The notes under the pieces were generated by a model. The model made no database searches and was not told the DNA's origin. It worked only from the letters and a program-made list of their open reading frames with translations. Positions 47,514 through 57,940 of a stretch of DNA of 64,000 nucleotides are shown piece by piece. A program made the position numbers and the translations under genes. The stretch is taken from the NCBI RefSeq assembly GCF_000364705.1, contig NZ_AQOH01000144.1, positions 62,001 through 126,000 on the forward strand, written 5' to 3'. Each line of letters begins with the position of its first letter. Positions within the stretch are counted from its first letter, which is position 1. This stretch comes from Pseudomonas fuscovaginae SE-1 (GTDB lineage Bacteria; Pseudomonadota; Gammaproteobacteria; Pseudomonadales; Pseudomonadaceae).

Positions 47514-47519
47514 TATAAT
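47514..47519 (+). promoter_or_regulatory. -10 box upstream of rpoN
   Basis: TATAAT (within gcatataatttgc) lies 77 bp upstream of rpoN in the 195-bp lptB-rpoN gap. The -35 is weak. Confidence 0.45.
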
Positions 47520-47596
47520 TTGCTTATGTTTGGCGCCTCGGCGCCCTGTAGTGGATGGCGCATGCGCGCCGGCGAATAAGGTGTTAAGCCCCTGCC

Positions 47597-49093
47597 ATGA
47601 AACCATCGCTAGTCCTTAAAATGGGCCAGCAGCTGACGATGACGCCGCAGCTGCAACAGGCCATCCGCCTGCTCCAATTGTCGACCCTGGATCTTCAGCA
47701 GGAAATCCAGGAAGCCCTGGAATCCAACCCGATGCTCGAACGCCAGGAAGAAGGCGACGACTTCGACAACAGCGATCCCATGGCCGACAAGGCCGAACAG
47801 AACACCCCACCCGAAATCCCGGAAACCTCCTACCAGCAGGAAGCCGCCCCCACCGTCGACAACATCGACGAGGGCGAGTGGAGCGAACGCATTCCCAACG
47901 AACTCCCGGTCGACACCGCCTGGGAGGACGTCTACCAGACCAGCGCCAGCAGCCTGCCCGGCAACGATGACGACGAGTGGGACTTCACCACCCGCACCTC
48001 GGTCGGCGAAAGCCTGCAAAGCCACCTGCTGTGGCAATTGAACCTGGCCCCGATGTCCGACACCGATCGACTGATCGCCGTGACCCTGATCGACTGCATC
48101 AACAACCAGGGCTACCTGGACGAGACCCTCGAGGAAATTCTCGAAGCGTTCGACCCGGAGCTGGACATCGAGCTCGACGAGATCGAGGCCGTGTTGCACC
48201 GCATCCAGCAGTTCGAGCCTGCCGGCATCGGGGCACGCAACCTCGGCGAATGCCTGCTGCTGCAACTGCGCCAGTTGCCGGCCAAGACCCCCTGGCTGAA
48301 CGAGGCCAAGCGCCTGGTCACCGACTTTATCGACCTGCTGGGCAGCCGCGACTACAGCCAGTTGATGCGACGCATGAAACTCAAGGAAGACGAACTGCGC
48401 CAGGTCATCGAACTGGTGCAGAGCCTCAACCCGCGCCCGGGCTCGCAGATCGAATCGACCGAAGCCGAGTACGTGGTTCCCGACGTGATCGTGCGCAAGG
48501 ACAACGAACGCTGGCTGGTGGAACTGAACCAGGAATCGGTGCCTCGCCTGCGGGTCAATCCGCAATACGCCGGCTTCGTCCGCCGTGCCGACACCAGTGC
48601 CGACAACACCTTCATGCGCAACCAGTTGCAGGAAGCGCGCTGGTTCATCAAGAGCCTGCAGAGCCGCAACGAGACCCTGATGAAGGTCGCCACGCAGATC
48701 GTCGAGCACCAGCGCGGCTTCCTGGAGTACGGCGACGAGGCGATGAAGCCGCTGGTTCTGCACGATATCGCCGAAGCCGTGGGCATGCACGAGTCGACCA
48801 TTTCCCGGGTCACCACCCAGAAATTCATGCACACCCCCCGCGGCATCTACGAACTGAAGTACTTTTTCTCGAGCCACGTCAGCACCTCCGAGGGGGGCGA
48901 ATGCTCGTCCACGGCGATCCGCGCGATCATCAAGAAACTGGTTGCGGCGGAAAATCAGAAAAAGCCGTTGAGCGACAGCAAGATCGCTGGTTTACTGGAG
49001 GCACAAGGCATTCAGGTCGCCCGTCGTACCGTCGCCAAGTACCGCGAATCCCTCGGAATCGCGCCTTCCAGCGAACGGAAGCGGTTGATGTAA
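47597..49093 (+). CDS. rpoN: RNA polymerase sigma-54 factor
   Basis: The 498-residue factor shows region I ([20 protein letters not shown], Gln-rich, about 1-50), an acidic region II (about 55-125), core-binding and HTH regions, and the C-terminal RpoN box [10 protein letters not shown] (about 475-484). It directs nitrogen, flagellar and other promoters with enhancer-binding proteins. The genes after it (hpf, ptsN, rapZ, ptsO) are its classic companions. Confidence 0.97.
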   Translation: MKPSLVLKMGQQLTMTPQLQQAIRLLQLSTLDLQQEIQEALESNPMLERQEEGDDFDNSDPMADKAEQNTPPEIPETSYQQEAAPTVDNIDEGEWSERIPNELPVDTAWEDVYQTSASSLPGNDDDEWDFTTRTSVGESLQSHLLWQLNLAPMSDTDRLIAVTLIDCINNQGYLDETLEEILEAFDPELDIELDEIEAVLHRIQQFEPAGIGARNLGECLLLQLRQLPAKTPWLNEAKRLVTDFIDLLGSRDYSQLMRRMKLKEDELRQVIELVQSLNPRPGSQIESTEAEYVVPDVIVRKDNERWLVELNQESVPRLRVNPQYAGFVRRADTSADNTFMRNQLQEARWFIKSLQSRNETLMKVATQIVEHQRGFLEYGDEAMKPLVLHDIAEAVGMHESTISRVTTQKFMHTPRGIYELKYFFSSHVSTSEGGECSSTAIRAIIKKLVAAENQKKPLSDSKIAGLLEAQGIQVARRTVAKYRESLGIAPSSERKRLM

Positions 49094-49172
49094 CCGCCGG
49101 GCGTGCCACAGCGTTCCAGTGGCAGGCCACCAGGCTTGCCGCTTTATGCACTGGCAACGAAGGAGAAGCTGT

Positions 49173-49478
49173 ATGCAAGTCAACATCAGTGGACACCAAC
49201 TGGAAGTGACCGAACCACTGCGTGCCTATATCGGCGAAAAACTCGATCGATTGGAACGCCACTTCGACAAGATCACCAACGTACAGGTGACAATGGCCGT
49301 CGAGAAACTGAAGCAGAAAATCGAGGCCACTTTGCATATCCACGGCGGCGAGGTGGTTGCCAATGCAGAACATGACGACATGTATGCAGCCATCGACCTG
49401 CTGACCGACAAGCTCGACCGCCAACTGAAAAAGCACAAGGAAAAGAACCTGCACCTGCTCCAAGGTACGGGTCGTTAA
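49173..49478 (+). CDS. hpf: Short ribosome hibernation-promoting factor Hpf
   Basis: The 101-residue protein has the HPF/YfiA fold (MQVNISGHQLEVTEPLRAYI, KLDRLERHFDKITN, DDMYAAIDLLTDKLDRQL). It is the short form without the C-terminal dimerisation domain of long HPF. AAGGAG 7 nt upstream supports the start. It inactivates ribosomes in stationary phase. Confidence 0.95.
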   Translation: MQVNISGHQLEVTEPLRAYIGEKLDRLERHFDKITNVQVTMAVEKLKQKIEATLHIHGGEVVANAEHDDMYAAIDLLTDKLDRQLKKHKEKNLHLLQGTGR

Positions 49479-49487
49479 CACCCTCCC

Positions 49488-49952
49488 ATGATTCGACTTG
49501 AAAACATCCTGACCCCCGGCCGTTCCCTGGTGAACGTGCCGGGCGGCAGTAAAAAGCGTGCACTCGAACAAATTGCCAACCTGATCAGCCGCGAAGTGCC
49601 CGATCTGGAAATGCAGGATGTCTACGAGAGCCTGATCGCCCGTGAAAAACTCGGCTCGACCGGCTTTGGCAATGGCATCGCCATCCCCCATTGCCGGCTC
49701 AAGGGCTGCGAGGCGCCCATCAGTGCCCTGATGCACCTGGACGCCCCTATCGATTTCGACGCCATCGACGGCGCCCCGGTCGACCTGCTGTTCGTGCTGC
49801 TGGTCCCACAGGCCGCCACCGATGCGCACCTGGAACTGCTCCGGCAGATTGCCAGTATGCTGGACCGCAAGGAGGTGCGTGACCAACTCCGTAGCGCACC
49901 GAGCAACGAAGCCCTGTATCAGGTTGTCCTGGACGTACAGAACGGTCAGTAA
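49488..49952 (+). CDS. ptsN: Nitrogen PTS EIIA component PtsN
   Basis: The 154-residue EIIA-Ntr has the phospho-acceptor His68 in [13 protein letters not shown] and the [17 protein letters not shown] region. It receives phosphate from NPr (ptsO, two genes on) and regulates potassium, nitrogen and carbon-related processes. It lies 9 bp after hpf and 2 bp before rapZ. Confidence 0.95.
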   Translation: MIRLENILTPGRSLVNVPGGSKKRALEQIANLISREVPDLEMQDVYESLIAREKLGSTGFGNGIAIPHCRLKGCEAPISALMHLDAPIDFDAIDGAPVDLLFVLLVPQAATDAHLELLRQIASMLDRKEVRDQLRSAPSNEALYQVVLDVQNGQ

Positions 49953-49954
49953 CC

Positions 49955-50812
49955 ATGCGCTTGATCATCGTCAGCGGCCGCTCCGGCTCAGGTAAAAGCA
50001 CCGCCCTCGACGTACTCGAGGACAGCGGCTATTACTGCATCGACAACCTGCCGGCCGGGCTGTTGCCGGAGCTGGCCGAACGGGCGCTGATCCACACCGA
50101 GCTGGCGCAACCGCTGGTCGCCGTATCCATCGATGCGCGCAACCTGCCGAGCCACCTGTCACGTTTTCCCGAGCTGCTGGATGAAGTCCGCGGCCGCCAT
50201 ATCCAGTGCGATGTGCTGTACCTGGATGCGGACGAGGAAACCCTGCTCAAGCGCTTCTCCGAGACCCGTCGGCGCCATCCCCTGAGCAGCGCCAACCGCT
50301 CGCTGGCCGAGGCCATCCGTGACGAGAGCAATCTGCTGGGGCCGATTGCCGACCTGGCGGACCTCAAGGTCAACACCACCAACCTCAACCTCTACCAGCT
50401 ACGCGATACCATCAAGCTGCGCCTGCTGAACCAGCCGGAACCGGGCACCGCATTTCTGGTAGAATCGTTCGGCTTCAAGCGCGGCATGCCGGTGGACGCC
50501 GACCTGGTGTTCGACGTGCGCTGCCTGCCCAACCCGTATTGGAAACCGGAACTGCGCGAGCAGTCCGGGCTCGACCAGCCGGTAGCCGAGTACCTCGCCG
50601 CACAGCCGGACGTCGAGGAAATGTTCCAGGACATTTCCAGCTATCTGCTCAAATGGTTGCCGCGCTTCGCCGCCAGCAACCGAGCCTACGTCACCATTGC
50701 CATTGGCTGCACCGGCGGGCACCACCGCTCCGTCTACCTGACCGAGCGCCTGGGCCAGTTGCTGCAGCAGTCCCTGAAGAACGTCCAGGTCCGCCACCGC
50801 GACCTTAGCTGA
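49955..50812 (+). CDS. rapZ: RNase adapter protein RapZ
   Basis: The 285-residue P-loop protein has Walker A GRSGSGKS (8-15), [22 protein letters not shown], and a C-terminal [16 protein letters not shown]. In E. coli RapZ directs RNase E to GlmZ in control of amino-sugar synthesis. In Pseudomonas the sRNA partner is not established. It is tightly packed in the rpoN cluster. Confidence 0.95.
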   Translation: MRLIIVSGRSGSGKSTALDVLEDSGYYCIDNLPAGLLPELAERALIHTELAQPLVAVSIDARNLPSHLSRFPELLDEVRGRHIQCDVLYLDADEETLLKRFSETRRRHPLSSANRSLAEAIRDESNLLGPIADLADLKVNTTNLNLYQLRDTIKLRLLNQPEPGTAFLVESFGFKRGMPVDADLVFDVRCLPNPYWKPELREQSGLDQPVAEYLAAQPDVEEMFQDISSYLLKWLPRFAASNRAYVTIAIGCTGGHHRSVYLTERLGQLLQQSLKNVQVRHRDLS

Positions 50813-50828
50813 AAGGATCACCATCGCG

Positions 50829-51101
50829 ATGCCCGCTCTGGAAATCGAAATCATCAACAAGCTGGGCCTGCATGCCCGTGCTTCGGCCAAGTTCGTCGGC
50901 GTTGCCGGTCAGTATCCCTGCCAGATCCGCGTTGGGCGCACGCCCGAGAGCATGGTCGATGGCAAGAGCATCATGGCCATGATGATGCTGGCTGCGGGCA
51001 AGGGCACCAGGATCCACATCAAGACCGAAGGCGAGCAGGAAGACGAGGCCATGGCCGCGTTGGAGACGTTGATCAACAATTACTTCGACGAAGGCGAATG
51101 A
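50829..51101 (+). CDS. ptsO: Nitrogen PTS phosphocarrier protein NPr
   Basis: The 90-residue HPr-like protein has the phospho-His motif NKLGLHARAS (His15) and the Ser-region GKSIMAMMMLAAGKG. It passes phosphate from PtsP to PtsN. It lies 16 bp after rapZ and ends the rpoN-associated operon. Confidence 0.95.
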   Translation: MPALEIEIINKLGLHARASAKFVGVAGQYPCQIRVGRTPESMVDGKSIMAMMMLAAGKGTRIHIKTEGEQEDEAMAALETLINNYFDEGE

Positions 51102-51113
51102 CCCACCTGCCGG

Positions 51114-51136
51114 TTCGCGGGCAAGCCCGCTCCCAC
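51114..51136. repeat. Solo REP sequence
   Basis: ttcgcgggcaagcccgctcc followed by cac, the REP type with a GCGGGCTTGCCCGC core, 12 bp after the ptsO stop. It is the same type as the REPIN at 54301 and differs from the gccggcttgctggc type seen elsewhere. Confidence 0.75.
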
Positions 51137-51184
51137 ATCAGCGTTGGGGAGCAGGCCTGCCTACCGCGGATAATCTGCCTTTAA

Positions 51185-51310
51185 TCAGACACCCGCCAGC
51201 CAGCCGAACAGCCGGACAACGAGCAATAACACTCCAGCCAGCAACAACAGCCAGCCGACTCCCTGGCGAAATCGTCGCCCTCTGCTCATTGCCACGGTTG
51301 CAATCTCCAT
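51185..51310 (-). CDS. 41-residue single-pass membrane peptide (unrecognised)
   Basis: ATG 51310 opens a 41-codon frame whose product has a basic N-terminus (SRGRRFRQ) followed by a hydrophobic helix (GWLLLLAGVLLLVVRLFGWL). AAGG lies 6 nt upstream of the start. It is 31 bp downstream of sodA on the same strand, so it could be the last gene of the fagA-fumC-orfX-sodA transcript. An internal ATG at 51289 (MSRGRRF) is an alternative start. I recognise no family; the short length limits confidence. Confidence 0.5.
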   Translation of the reverse strand: MEIATVAMSRGRRFRQGVGWLLLLAGVLLLVVRLFGWLAGV

Positions 51311-51341
51311 CATCGGCCTTGGATCTTGTTGGTAGTGTGTT

Positions 51342-51953
51342 TCACGCCAGGGCGGCGAGATAACGCCGCTCGACTTCCGGCCAGTTGATCACGTTGTAGA
51401 AGGCGTTGATGTACTCCGGACGACGGTTCTGGTACAGCAGGTAATAGGCATGCTCCCAGACATCCAGGCCGAGGATCGGCGTATTGCCGTTCATCAGCGG
51501 ACTGTCCTGGTTGCCACTGCTCTCGACCACCAGCTTTTTGTCCGGGGTCACGCTCAGCCAGGCCCAACCGCTGCCGAAACGCGTCAGCGCCGCCTTGGTA
51601 AAGGCTTCCTTGAACGCCTCGAAGCCGCCCAACTGTTCATTGATGGCCTGCCCCAGCGCCGCCTCCGGTTCACCACCACCCAGGGGACTCATCACTGCCC
51701 AGAACAACGAATGGTTGGCGTGACCGCCACCATGGTTGATCACCGCCGGGCGCATCTTCTCCGGCAACTCCCCAACGGCGGCTACCAGTTCCTCGACGGA
51801 CCAGTCGGCCCACTGCGAACCCTCGACGGCCGCATTGAGGTTGGTGACGTAGGTCTGGTGGTGCCTGGTGTAGTGAATCTCCATGGTCTTGGCATCGATA
51901 TGCGGTTCCAGGGCGTCGTAGCTGTAGGGCAGCGCAGGCAAGGCGTAGGGCAT
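51342..51953 (-). CDS. sodA: Manganese superoxide dismutase
   Basis: The 203-residue enzyme has the metal ligands His27, His81, Asp164 and His168 ([32 protein letters not shown]). The Gly-rich [10 protein letters not shown] region fits the Mn-type SodM of Pseudomonas. The start is [10 protein letters not shown] with GGAG 9 nt upstream. Its location behind fagA-fumC-orfX and a Fur-box-like sequence predicts expression when iron is scarce and FeSOD is limiting. Confidence 0.95.
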   Translation of the reverse strand: MPYALPALPYSYDALEPHIDAKTMEIHYTRHHQTYVTNLNAAVEGSQWADWSVEELVAAVGELPEKMRPAVINHGGGHANHSLFWAVMSPLGGGEPEAALGQAINEQLGGFEAFKEAFTKAALTRFGSGWAWLSVTPDKKLVVESSGNQDSPLMNGNTPILGLDVWEHAYYLLYQNRRPEYINAFYNVINWPEVERRYLAALA

Positions 51954-51954
51954 T

Positions 51955-52395
51955 TCAATGAACTCCATGTTGATGACTCGACGGGACAGCGCCCGGGGAG
52001 ACCGTCTGGCTGTACAGCAGACGGCTGGTGCGGGGGTACTCGCCATACTCGCTGATGAAGGCCAGCAGTTCGACGTAGGTTTTGCTGCTCTGATGCAAGG
52101 CGGCTTCACGCAAGGCGGGAGAAAGCCGGGTGTCCTGCATCGCCTGCAGCAGACGCTGATGAATGGCGCACAGGTACTCGACGCTCTCTTCCGGCTGGTT
52201 GAGACGCAGGTGCAGGTCCGCCAGGTTGTGGTGGGAAATCACGCAGGCGGCCACCGCCTCCTCCGCATCCGGCCAGCGCTCGAACAGCACCTGTGCCAGA
52301 GCCAGGGCCTGCAGGTAGTGCTCGCGGGCATCGACCAGCTCGCCAAGGTTGAAATGGCGGTTGGCCCTTTCGATCGTGCGTTTCCAGTGTTCCAT
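51955..52395 (-). CDS. OrfX, small TPR-like protein of the fagA-fumC-sodA operon
   Basis: The 146-residue helical protein has TPR-like segments ([40 protein letters not shown]). It corresponds to the hypothetical gene between fumC and sodM in P. aeruginosa (orfX, PA4469). It ends one base before the sodA ATG and follows fumC by 26 bp. The function is unknown. Confidence 0.82.
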   Translation of the reverse strand: MEHWKRTIERANRHFNLGELVDAREHYLQALALAQVLFERWPDAEEAVAACVISHHNLADLHLRLNQPEESVEYLCAIHQRLLQAMQDTRLSPALREAALHQSSKTYVELLAFISEYGEYPRTSRLLYSQTVSPGAVPSSHQHGVH

Positions 52396-52421
52396 GACGA
52401 ACCTCCAGGCAATGCAGTGGT

Positions 52422-53798
52422 TTACACGCCGCCGGCCGTGAGCTTTTCCGGATCCAGCAGGGTTTCCAGTTGGCTACGGGGCAGATCGGTATGTTCGAGT
52501 GCGACCTCGATGATCGGCCGACCTTGCTGATAGGCCTTCTTGGCGATCTCGGCGGCCTTCTGGTAACCGATGATCGGGTTCAGCGCGGTGACCAGGATCG
52601 GGTTGCGCGACAGCGCCTCCTTGAGCTTGGCCTCATTGACCCTGAAGCTGGCGATGGCCTTGTCGGCCAGCAGCCGGCTGGCATTGGCCAGCAGCTCGAT
52701 GCTGCTCAGCAGGTTCTGGGCGATGATCGGCAGCATCACGTTCAGCTCGAAGTTGCCCGACTGGCCCGCCACGGCGATCGTGCCGTCGTTGCCGATCACC
52801 TGGGCGGCGACCATCGCGGTGGCTTCCGGAATCACCGGGTTGACCTTGCCCGGCATGATCGAGGAACCGGGCTGCAGGGCTTCCAGCTCGATCTCGGCAA
52901 GACCGGCCAGCGGGCCGGAGTTCATCCAGCGCAGGTCATTGGCGATTTTCATCAGCGACACGGCGGTGGTTTTCAACTGACCGGAAACGGCGACTGCGGT
53001 GTCCTGCGAACCGATCAGGGCGAACAGGTTGCTGCCCGGCGTGAACGGCACATGGGTCAAGGCGCTCAGTTGGCGGCTGAACAACTCGGCGAACTGCGGA
53101 TGCGCGTTGATCCCGGTGCCCACCGCGGTACCGCCCTGGGCCAGCGATTGCAGGCTCGGTAACAGGTTCTGCAGATGCAGCAGATTGGCCTTGAGCTGCG
53201 CTGCCCAGCCATTGAGCACCTGACTCAGACGCACCGGCATCGCATCCATCAGGTGGGTGCGGCCGGTCTTGATGAACGGATGAACCTGCTCGGCCTTGGC
53301 CTCGGTGACCTGCACCAGGTGCGTCAGGGCCGGCAACAACTGCTCGTGCAGGGCCAGCGCGGCACTGACATGGATGGTGGTCGGGATGATGTCGTTGCTG
53401 CTTTGTCCGCAGTTGACGTGGTCATTGGGATTGACCGGCTCACCCAGCAGCCGGCTGGCGAGGGTCGCGATCACCTCGTTGGCGTTCATGTTGGAACTGG
53501 TGCCGGAGCCGGTCTGATAGATATCCACCGGGAAATGCACCATGAAATCGCCTTCGAGCAGGCCCTGGCAGGCATCGACGATGGCCTTGCCCTGGGCTGC
53601 GCTCAGTTGCTTGAGCTCGACGTTGGCCTGGGCCGCCGCAGCCTTGGCCAGGATCAGGGCGCGGATGAACTGCTTCGGCATGCGCTGATGGCTGATGGGG
53701 AAGTTGTTAACCGCGCGCTGGGTCTGGGCACCATATAGGGCCTCGGCCGGCACCTGCAGTTCGCCCATGCTGTCGCGTTCGATACGGGTATTACTCAT
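52422..53798 (-). CDS. fumC: Class II fumarate hydratase FumC
   Basis: The 458-residue enzyme has the fumarase/aspartase signature GSSIMPGKVNP (about 317-327), SGSGTSSNMNANEV and TGRTHLMDAMP. It needs no iron-sulfur cluster, so it can replace iron-dependent fumarases under iron limitation. Its start overlaps the fagA stop by 8 nt. Confidence 0.96.
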   Translation of the reverse strand: MSNTRIERDSMGELQVPAEALYGAQTQRAVNNFPISHQRMPKQFIRALILAKAAAAQANVELKQLSAAQGKAIVDACQGLLEGDFMVHFPVDIYQTGSGTSSNMNANEVIATLASRLLGEPVNPNDHVNCGQSSNDIIPTTIHVSAALALHEQLLPALTHLVQVTEAKAEQVHPFIKTGRTHLMDAMPVRLSQVLNGWAAQLKANLLHLQNLLPSLQSLAQGGTAVGTGINAHPQFAELFSRQLSALTHVPFTPGSNLFALIGSQDTAVAVSGQLKTTAVSLMKIANDLRWMNSGPLAGLAEIELEALQPGSSIMPGKVNPVIPEATAMVAAQVIGNDGTIAVAGQSGNFELNVMLPIIAQNLLSSIELLANASRLLADKAIASFRVNEAKLKEALSRNPILVTALNPIIGYQKAAEIAKKAYQQGRPIIEVALEHTDLPRSQLETLLDPEKLTAGGV

Positions 53799-54186
53799 CG
53801 GGAAATCCTTGCACCAGTTCAGTCAGGGGAATGGAAGGCAGCAGCGAACAGTTCGCCAACTGCCAGGCAAAGCTTTGCCAGCGACGCAGCCGGCAGTTGC
53901 ACCGGGCCTGGCGCTCCAGGTCGCGCAACGGCCGCCAGGCCTGGTCCAGGCACAACGAACGCCAGTGCCAGGGCAACGCGGTATCGGTGGCCGTGTCGAG
54001 CAACAGGCGGAAGGACGTTTCGGCGATGGTCCAGGGCGAGGTGGGTGTGCAGCAGGCCAGGTAGCGGCCTTCGGCAAGGTAATGGTCGATCAGCCGGGGC
54101 TCGTCCGGCAGCAGTGCGCAGCGGACCTGGCGACTCATCCAGCGCCAGCTGTCCAGATAGGGTTGCTCATGCAAGGCAGAACTCAT
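53791..54186 (-). CDS. fagA: FagA, Fur-regulated operon leader protein
   Basis: The 131-residue Trp/Arg/Leu-rich protein matches FagA in position and character: first gene of fagA-fumC-orfX-sodA. No catalytic motif is visible and its function is unknown. An AT-rich Fur-box-like sequence lies directly upstream of its start at 54186. Confidence 0.82.
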   Translation of the reverse strand: MSSALHEQPYLDSWRWMSRQVRCALLPDEPRLIDHYLAEGRYLACCTPTSPWTIAETSFRLLLDTATDTALPWHWRSLCLDQAWRPLRDLERQARCNCRLRRWQSFAWQLANCSLLPSIPLTELVQGFPDE

Positions 54187-54201
54187 GACCCGGGCTCATT
54201 C

Positions 54202-54238
54202 GATAATGAGATTTATTATTATCTGATAATAAGAATCG
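54202..54238 (-). promoter_or_regulatory. Fur-box-like sequence upstream of fagA
   Basis: GATAATGAGATTTATTATTA followed by TCTGATAATAAGAATC, in an otherwise GC-rich region. It contains several GATAAT hexamers matching the Fur consensus GATAATGATAATCATTATC in overlapping register. It starts 15 bp upstream of the fagA start, so Fe-Fur binding would block transcription of the iron-sparing fumarase and MnSOD genes. Confidence 0.8.
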
Positions 54239-54300
54239 AAACAACCCTGGGGTACAAGGGCTGGTGAGCAATGAGGAGCAATGGATAAGACTGGCGGGTG

Positions 54301-54423
54301 GCGAGCGGGCTTGCCCGCGCCCGGCTGCACGGCAGCCGTAGACGCTATGTGTCGGTCAACCTGATGGTCAGGGTTGGCAGGTTTCAGGGGGGCTGTGCCC
54401 CCCAGCGCGGGCAAGCCCGCTCA
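54301..54423. repeat. REPIN (GCGGGCTTGCCCGC type)
   Basis: The left arm gcgagcgggcttgcccgcgc and right arm gcgcgggcaagcccgctcac are inverted. The 80-bp interior includes a second hairpin, ggggggctgtgcccccc. It fills most of the fagA-pmbA gap (54187-54439). Confidence 0.8.
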
Positions 54424-54439
54424 CCACGAGGGAGATGGA

Positions 54440-55786
54440 TCAGCTACCGGCGACGGTCATCCGCTCGATCAGCACCGAGCCGGTGCGGATGTTGCTGCGC
54501 AATTCAAGATCGCTGCCAACGGCGACGATCTGCTTGAACATGTCACGCATGTTGCCGGCAATGGTCACTTCCTGAACCGGGAACTGGATCTCGCCGTTCT
54601 CGACCCAGAAACCCGCCGCGCCCCGGGAATAGTCGCCGGTGACCATGTTCAGGCCGTGGCCCATCAGCTCGGTCACCAGCAGGCCGCGGCCCATTCGGCG
54701 GATCAGGGCATCCTGGTCCTCGACCCCATGGGTGACGAACAGGTTGTGCACGCCCCCGGCGTTGGCGGTGCTCGGCAAGCCGAGCTTGCGCCCCGAATAG
54801 GTCCCCAGAACATAGGACACCAGTGTGCCATTCTCGACGAACGGCTTGGCATAGGTTGCCAGGCCATCACCGTCGAAAGCCGAGCTGCTCATGGCCCGCA
54901 TCAGGTGCGGGCGCTCATCGATGGTCAGCCATTCAGGGAACAGACGCTGTCCCAGCGCGCCTTCGAGGAACGACGACTTGCGATACAGGTTGCCGCCGGA
55001 AATCGCAGACAGAAAACTGCCAAACAGCCCGCCAGCCAGTTCCGCGGAAAACAGCACCGGCACTTCGCAGGTCGGCACCGGACGCGCCCCCAGGCGGCTG
55101 GCCGCCCGCTGCGCGGCCTTCTGGCCAATACTGACGGCGTCGGCCAGCAGCTCGCCCTGGCGATTGACGTCATACCAGTAGTCGCGCTGCATCTGCCCAT
55201 CGCCTTCGGCGATCATCACGCAACTGAGGCTATGGCGCGTCGACGCGGAACCGGCGATGAAACCGTGGCTATTGCCGTATACCCGACAACCCTGGGAGGT
55301 ACTCAGGGTGGTGCCGTCGGCGTTACGGATCCGGCTATCGGCGTCGAAGGCCGCCGCTTCACAGATCAGTGCCCGCTCGATGGCCTGCTCCGGAGTGATG
55401 TCCCACTCGTGGAACAGGTCGAAATCCTTGATTTCCCTGGCCATCAGGGCCGCATCGGCCAGCCCCGAGCACTCGTCCTCGGAGGTGTGCCGGGCGATGG
55501 CCAACGCCGCCGCGACGGTTTCGCGAATGGCCTCGGCGCCACTGGCCGAGGTACTGGCCGAACCCTTGCGCTGCCCCACGTACAAGGTGATGCCAAAACC
55601 CTGGTCGCGATTGAACTCGACCGTTTCCACCTCGCGCTGGCGCACCGAGGTCGACAACCCCTGCTCCACGGACACCGCCACCTCACAGGCACTGGCCCCC
55701 TGGCGCCGGGCTTCGGCAAGAATCTGCTCGACCTGCTCCTGCAGGGCCGGCAGGGCCTGCGGGCCAACGCTTTGTGCTGCGCTCAT
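54440..55786 (-). CDS. pmbA: Metalloprotease PmbA/TldE
   Basis: The 448-residue protein is the TldE/PmbA subunit of the TldD/E protease, which processes microcins and helps degrade CcdA-like antitoxins in E. coli. It has [48 protein letters not shown] (a typical region) and [19 protein letters not shown] near the C-terminus, but no HExxxH, as expected for TldE. ATG 55786 has GGAG 6 nt upstream. It is divergent from darP and close to its partner tldD. Confidence 0.94.
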   Translation of the reverse strand: MSAAQSVGPQALPALQEQVEQILAEARRQGASACEVAVSVEQGLSTSVRQREVETVEFNRDQGFGITLYVGQRKGSASTSASGAEAIRETVAAALAIARHTSEDECSGLADAALMAREIKDFDLFHEWDITPEQAIERALICEAAAFDADSRIRNADGTTLSTSQGCRVYGNSHGFIAGSASTRHSLSCVMIAEGDGQMQRDYWYDVNRQGELLADAVSIGQKAAQRAASRLGARPVPTCEVPVLFSAELAGGLFGSFLSAISGGNLYRKSSFLEGALGQRLFPEWLTIDERPHLMRAMSSSAFDGDGLATYAKPFVENGTLVSYVLGTYSGRKLGLPSTANAGGVHNLFVTHGVEDQDALIRRMGRGLLVTELMGHGLNMVTGDYSRGAAGFWVENGEIQFPVQEVTIAGNMRDMFKQIVAVGSDLELRSNIRTGSVLIERMTVAGS

Positions 55787-55908
55787 GGTCTTCTCCACTC
55801 AGCTTTCTCCACTCAAATGCAGCTTTCAGTCACGCTCATCGAACGAGCGGGCCGGACAAGCGGCCCCCGACTGGTTATCATGGCGGCGTTTCTTTGCGGA
55901 CTGCCACC

Positions 55909-56430
55909 ATGGTTGATTCTTACGACGACTCCCTCGATGGGGAGAAAAGCAAATCCCAGGTCAAACGCGAGCTGCATGCTCTGGTTGATCTTGGCGAGCG
56001 ACTGACCACACTCAAGCCTGACCTGCTGGCAAAACTGCCACTGACCGACGGCTTGCGCCGTGCCCTGGCCGATGCGCCGAAGCACACCGCGCATATCGCC
56101 CGTAAACGGCACATCCTGTTCATCGGCAAGCTGATGCGCGACCAGGACATCGACGCCATCCGGGTGGTGCTCGACCAGGTCGACGCCTCCACCAAGCAAT
56201 ACAACGAACGTTTCCACAACCTCGAACGCTGGCGCGATCGCCTGATCACGGGCAACGACGACGTCCTGGAAAAGTTCGTCGGCGAGTACCCCGAGGCGGA
56301 CCGCCAGCAATTGCGCTCGCTGATCCGCCAGGCCCAGCACGAGTTGGCACACAACAAGCCACCGGCTTCCAGCCGTAAAGTCTTCAAGTACATCCGGGAG
56401 CTGGACGATACCCAACGCGGCCTGCGCTGA
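55909..56430 (+). CDS. darP: Ribosome biogenesis factor DarP (YjgA, DUF615)
   Basis: The 173-residue helical protein has the DUF615 pattern ([56 protein letters not shown]). In E. coli YjgA/DarP associates with the 50S precursor. It lies between tldE and tldD, an arrangement conserved in Pseudomonas (PA4473). Confidence 0.92.
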   Translation: MVDSYDDSLDGEKSKSQVKRELHALVDLGERLTTLKPDLLAKLPLTDGLRRALADAPKHTAHIARKRHILFIGKLMRDQDIDAIRVVLDQVDASTKQYNERFHNLERWRDRLITGNDDVLEKFVGEYPEADRQQLRSLIRQAQHELAHNKPPASSRKVFKYIRELDDTQRGLR

Positions 56431-56477
56431 GTGTCGACCGGGGTGGGCCGACAAGCGGCTCACCCAGACCACCTCCC

Positions 56478-57920
56478 TTACGCGCCCGTGCCACCCACGG
56501 TGATCGCGTCGATCTTCAGGGTCGGCTGGCCGACGCCCACCGGCACCGACTGCCCATCCTTGCCACAGGTGCCCACACCACTGTCCAGCGCCAGGTCGTT
56601 ACCGACCATCGACACCCGGCTCATGGCTTCCGGGCCGTTGCCGATCAACGTCGCGCCCTTGACCGGTGCGGTGATCCTGCCGTCCTCGATCAGGTAGGCC
56701 TCGCTGGTGGAGAACACGAACTTGCCGCTGGTGATATCGACCTGGCCACCGCCGAGGTTGGCGCAATAGATGCCTTTCTTGACCGAGGCGATGATTTCCG
56801 CCGGGTCGCTCTCGCCACCGAGCATGTAGGTGTTGGTCATGCGCGGCATCGGCAGGTGCGCATAGGACTCGCGACGACCGTTACCGGTCCGGGCAACGCC
56901 CATCAGACGGGCATTGAGCTTGTCCTGCATGTAGCCCTTGAGCACACCGTTCTCGATCAGCGTGGTGCATTCGGTCGGGGTACCTTCATCATCGACGCTC
57001 AGCGAACCGCGGCGACCGGCCAGGGTGCCGTCGTCGACGATGGTGCACAGACTCGAAGCGACCCTCTCGCCAACCCGTCCGCTGTAGGCCGAACTGCCCT
57101 TGCGGTTGAAGTCGCCTTCCAGGCCGTGACCAACCGCCTCGTGCAGCAACACACCGGACCAGCCGGAACCGAGCACCACCGGCAAAGTGCCAGCAGGAGC
57201 GGGAATCGCCTCCAGGTTGACCAGCGCCTGGCGCAAGGCTTCGCGGGCATAACCCATGGCACGGTCCTCGCTGAGGAAATAGCGATAGTCGGTACGCCCG
57301 CCACCGCCATGTCCACCGCGTTCGCGGCGACCGTTCTGCTCGACGATCACGCTGACGTTGAAGCGCACCAGCGGCCGTACGTCCGCCGCCAGGCCACCGT
57401 CGGTGGAAGCCACCAGGATGCGCTCCCAGACGCCGGCCATGCTCACCGAAACCTGCTGGATACGCGGGTCGAGAGCGCGGGTGGCGACGTCGATGCGTTT
57501 GAGCAGCTCGACTTTCTCGGCGCGGCTCAGGACATCCAGCGGATTGTCCGGCGCATAGAGTTGCGCCACGTCCTGCGCGGTGAACGCCTGCACCCGGCCG
57601 TTCTGCCCGGCACGGGAGATCGAACGGGCTGCGCGCGCGGCAGCGCCGAGGGCCTCGAGGTTGATCGCGTTGCTGTAGGCGAAACCGGTCTTTTCGCCGG
57701 ACTGCGCGCGTACGCCGACACCCTGGTCAAGGTTGAAACTGCCTTCCTTGACGATGCCATCTTCGAGCGCCCAGGACTCGGAAATCTGTCCCTGGAAATA
57801 CAGGTCGGCGGCGTCGATGCCGGGCCCGGCCAGGTCACCCAGAACCGATTGAAGGTTTTCGATGGTCACGCCACCCGGCGCCAACAGGTGTTCGCTGACT
57901 GAGGACAACAACTCGCTCAT
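56478..57920 (-). CDS. tldD: Metalloprotease TldD
   Basis: The 480-residue active subunit of the TldD/E protease carries the zinc-binding HExxxH motif, His260-Glu261...His265 ([13 protein letters not shown]), and a downstream Cys-containing region ([15 protein letters not shown]). It pairs with PmbA encoded 0.7 kb away. It follows the nitrilase-family gene by 20 bp on the same strand. Confidence 0.95.
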   Translation of the reverse strand: MSELLSSVSEHLLAPGGVTIENLQSVLGDLAGPGIDAADLYFQGQISESWALEDGIVKEGSFNLDQGVGVRAQSGEKTGFAYSNAINLEALGAAARAARSISRAGQNGRVQAFTAQDVAQLYAPDNPLDVLSRAEKVELLKRIDVATRALDPRIQQVSVSMAGVWERILVASTDGGLAADVRPLVRFNVSVIVEQNGRRERGGHGGGGRTDYRYFLSEDRAMGYAREALRQALVNLEAIPAPAGTLPVVLGSGWSGVLLHEAVGHGLEGDFNRKGSSAYSGRVGERVASSLCTIVDDGTLAGRRGSLSVDDEGTPTECTTLIENGVLKGYMQDKLNARLMGVARTGNGRRESYAHLPMPRMTNTYMLGGESDPAEIIASVKKGIYCANLGGGQVDITSGKFVFSTSEAYLIEDGRITAPVKGATLIGNGPEAMSRVSMVGNDLALDSGVGTCGKDGQSVPVGVGQPTLKIDAITVGGTGA

Positions 57921-57940
57921 AGGTTTTGCGCCTTATTTCG

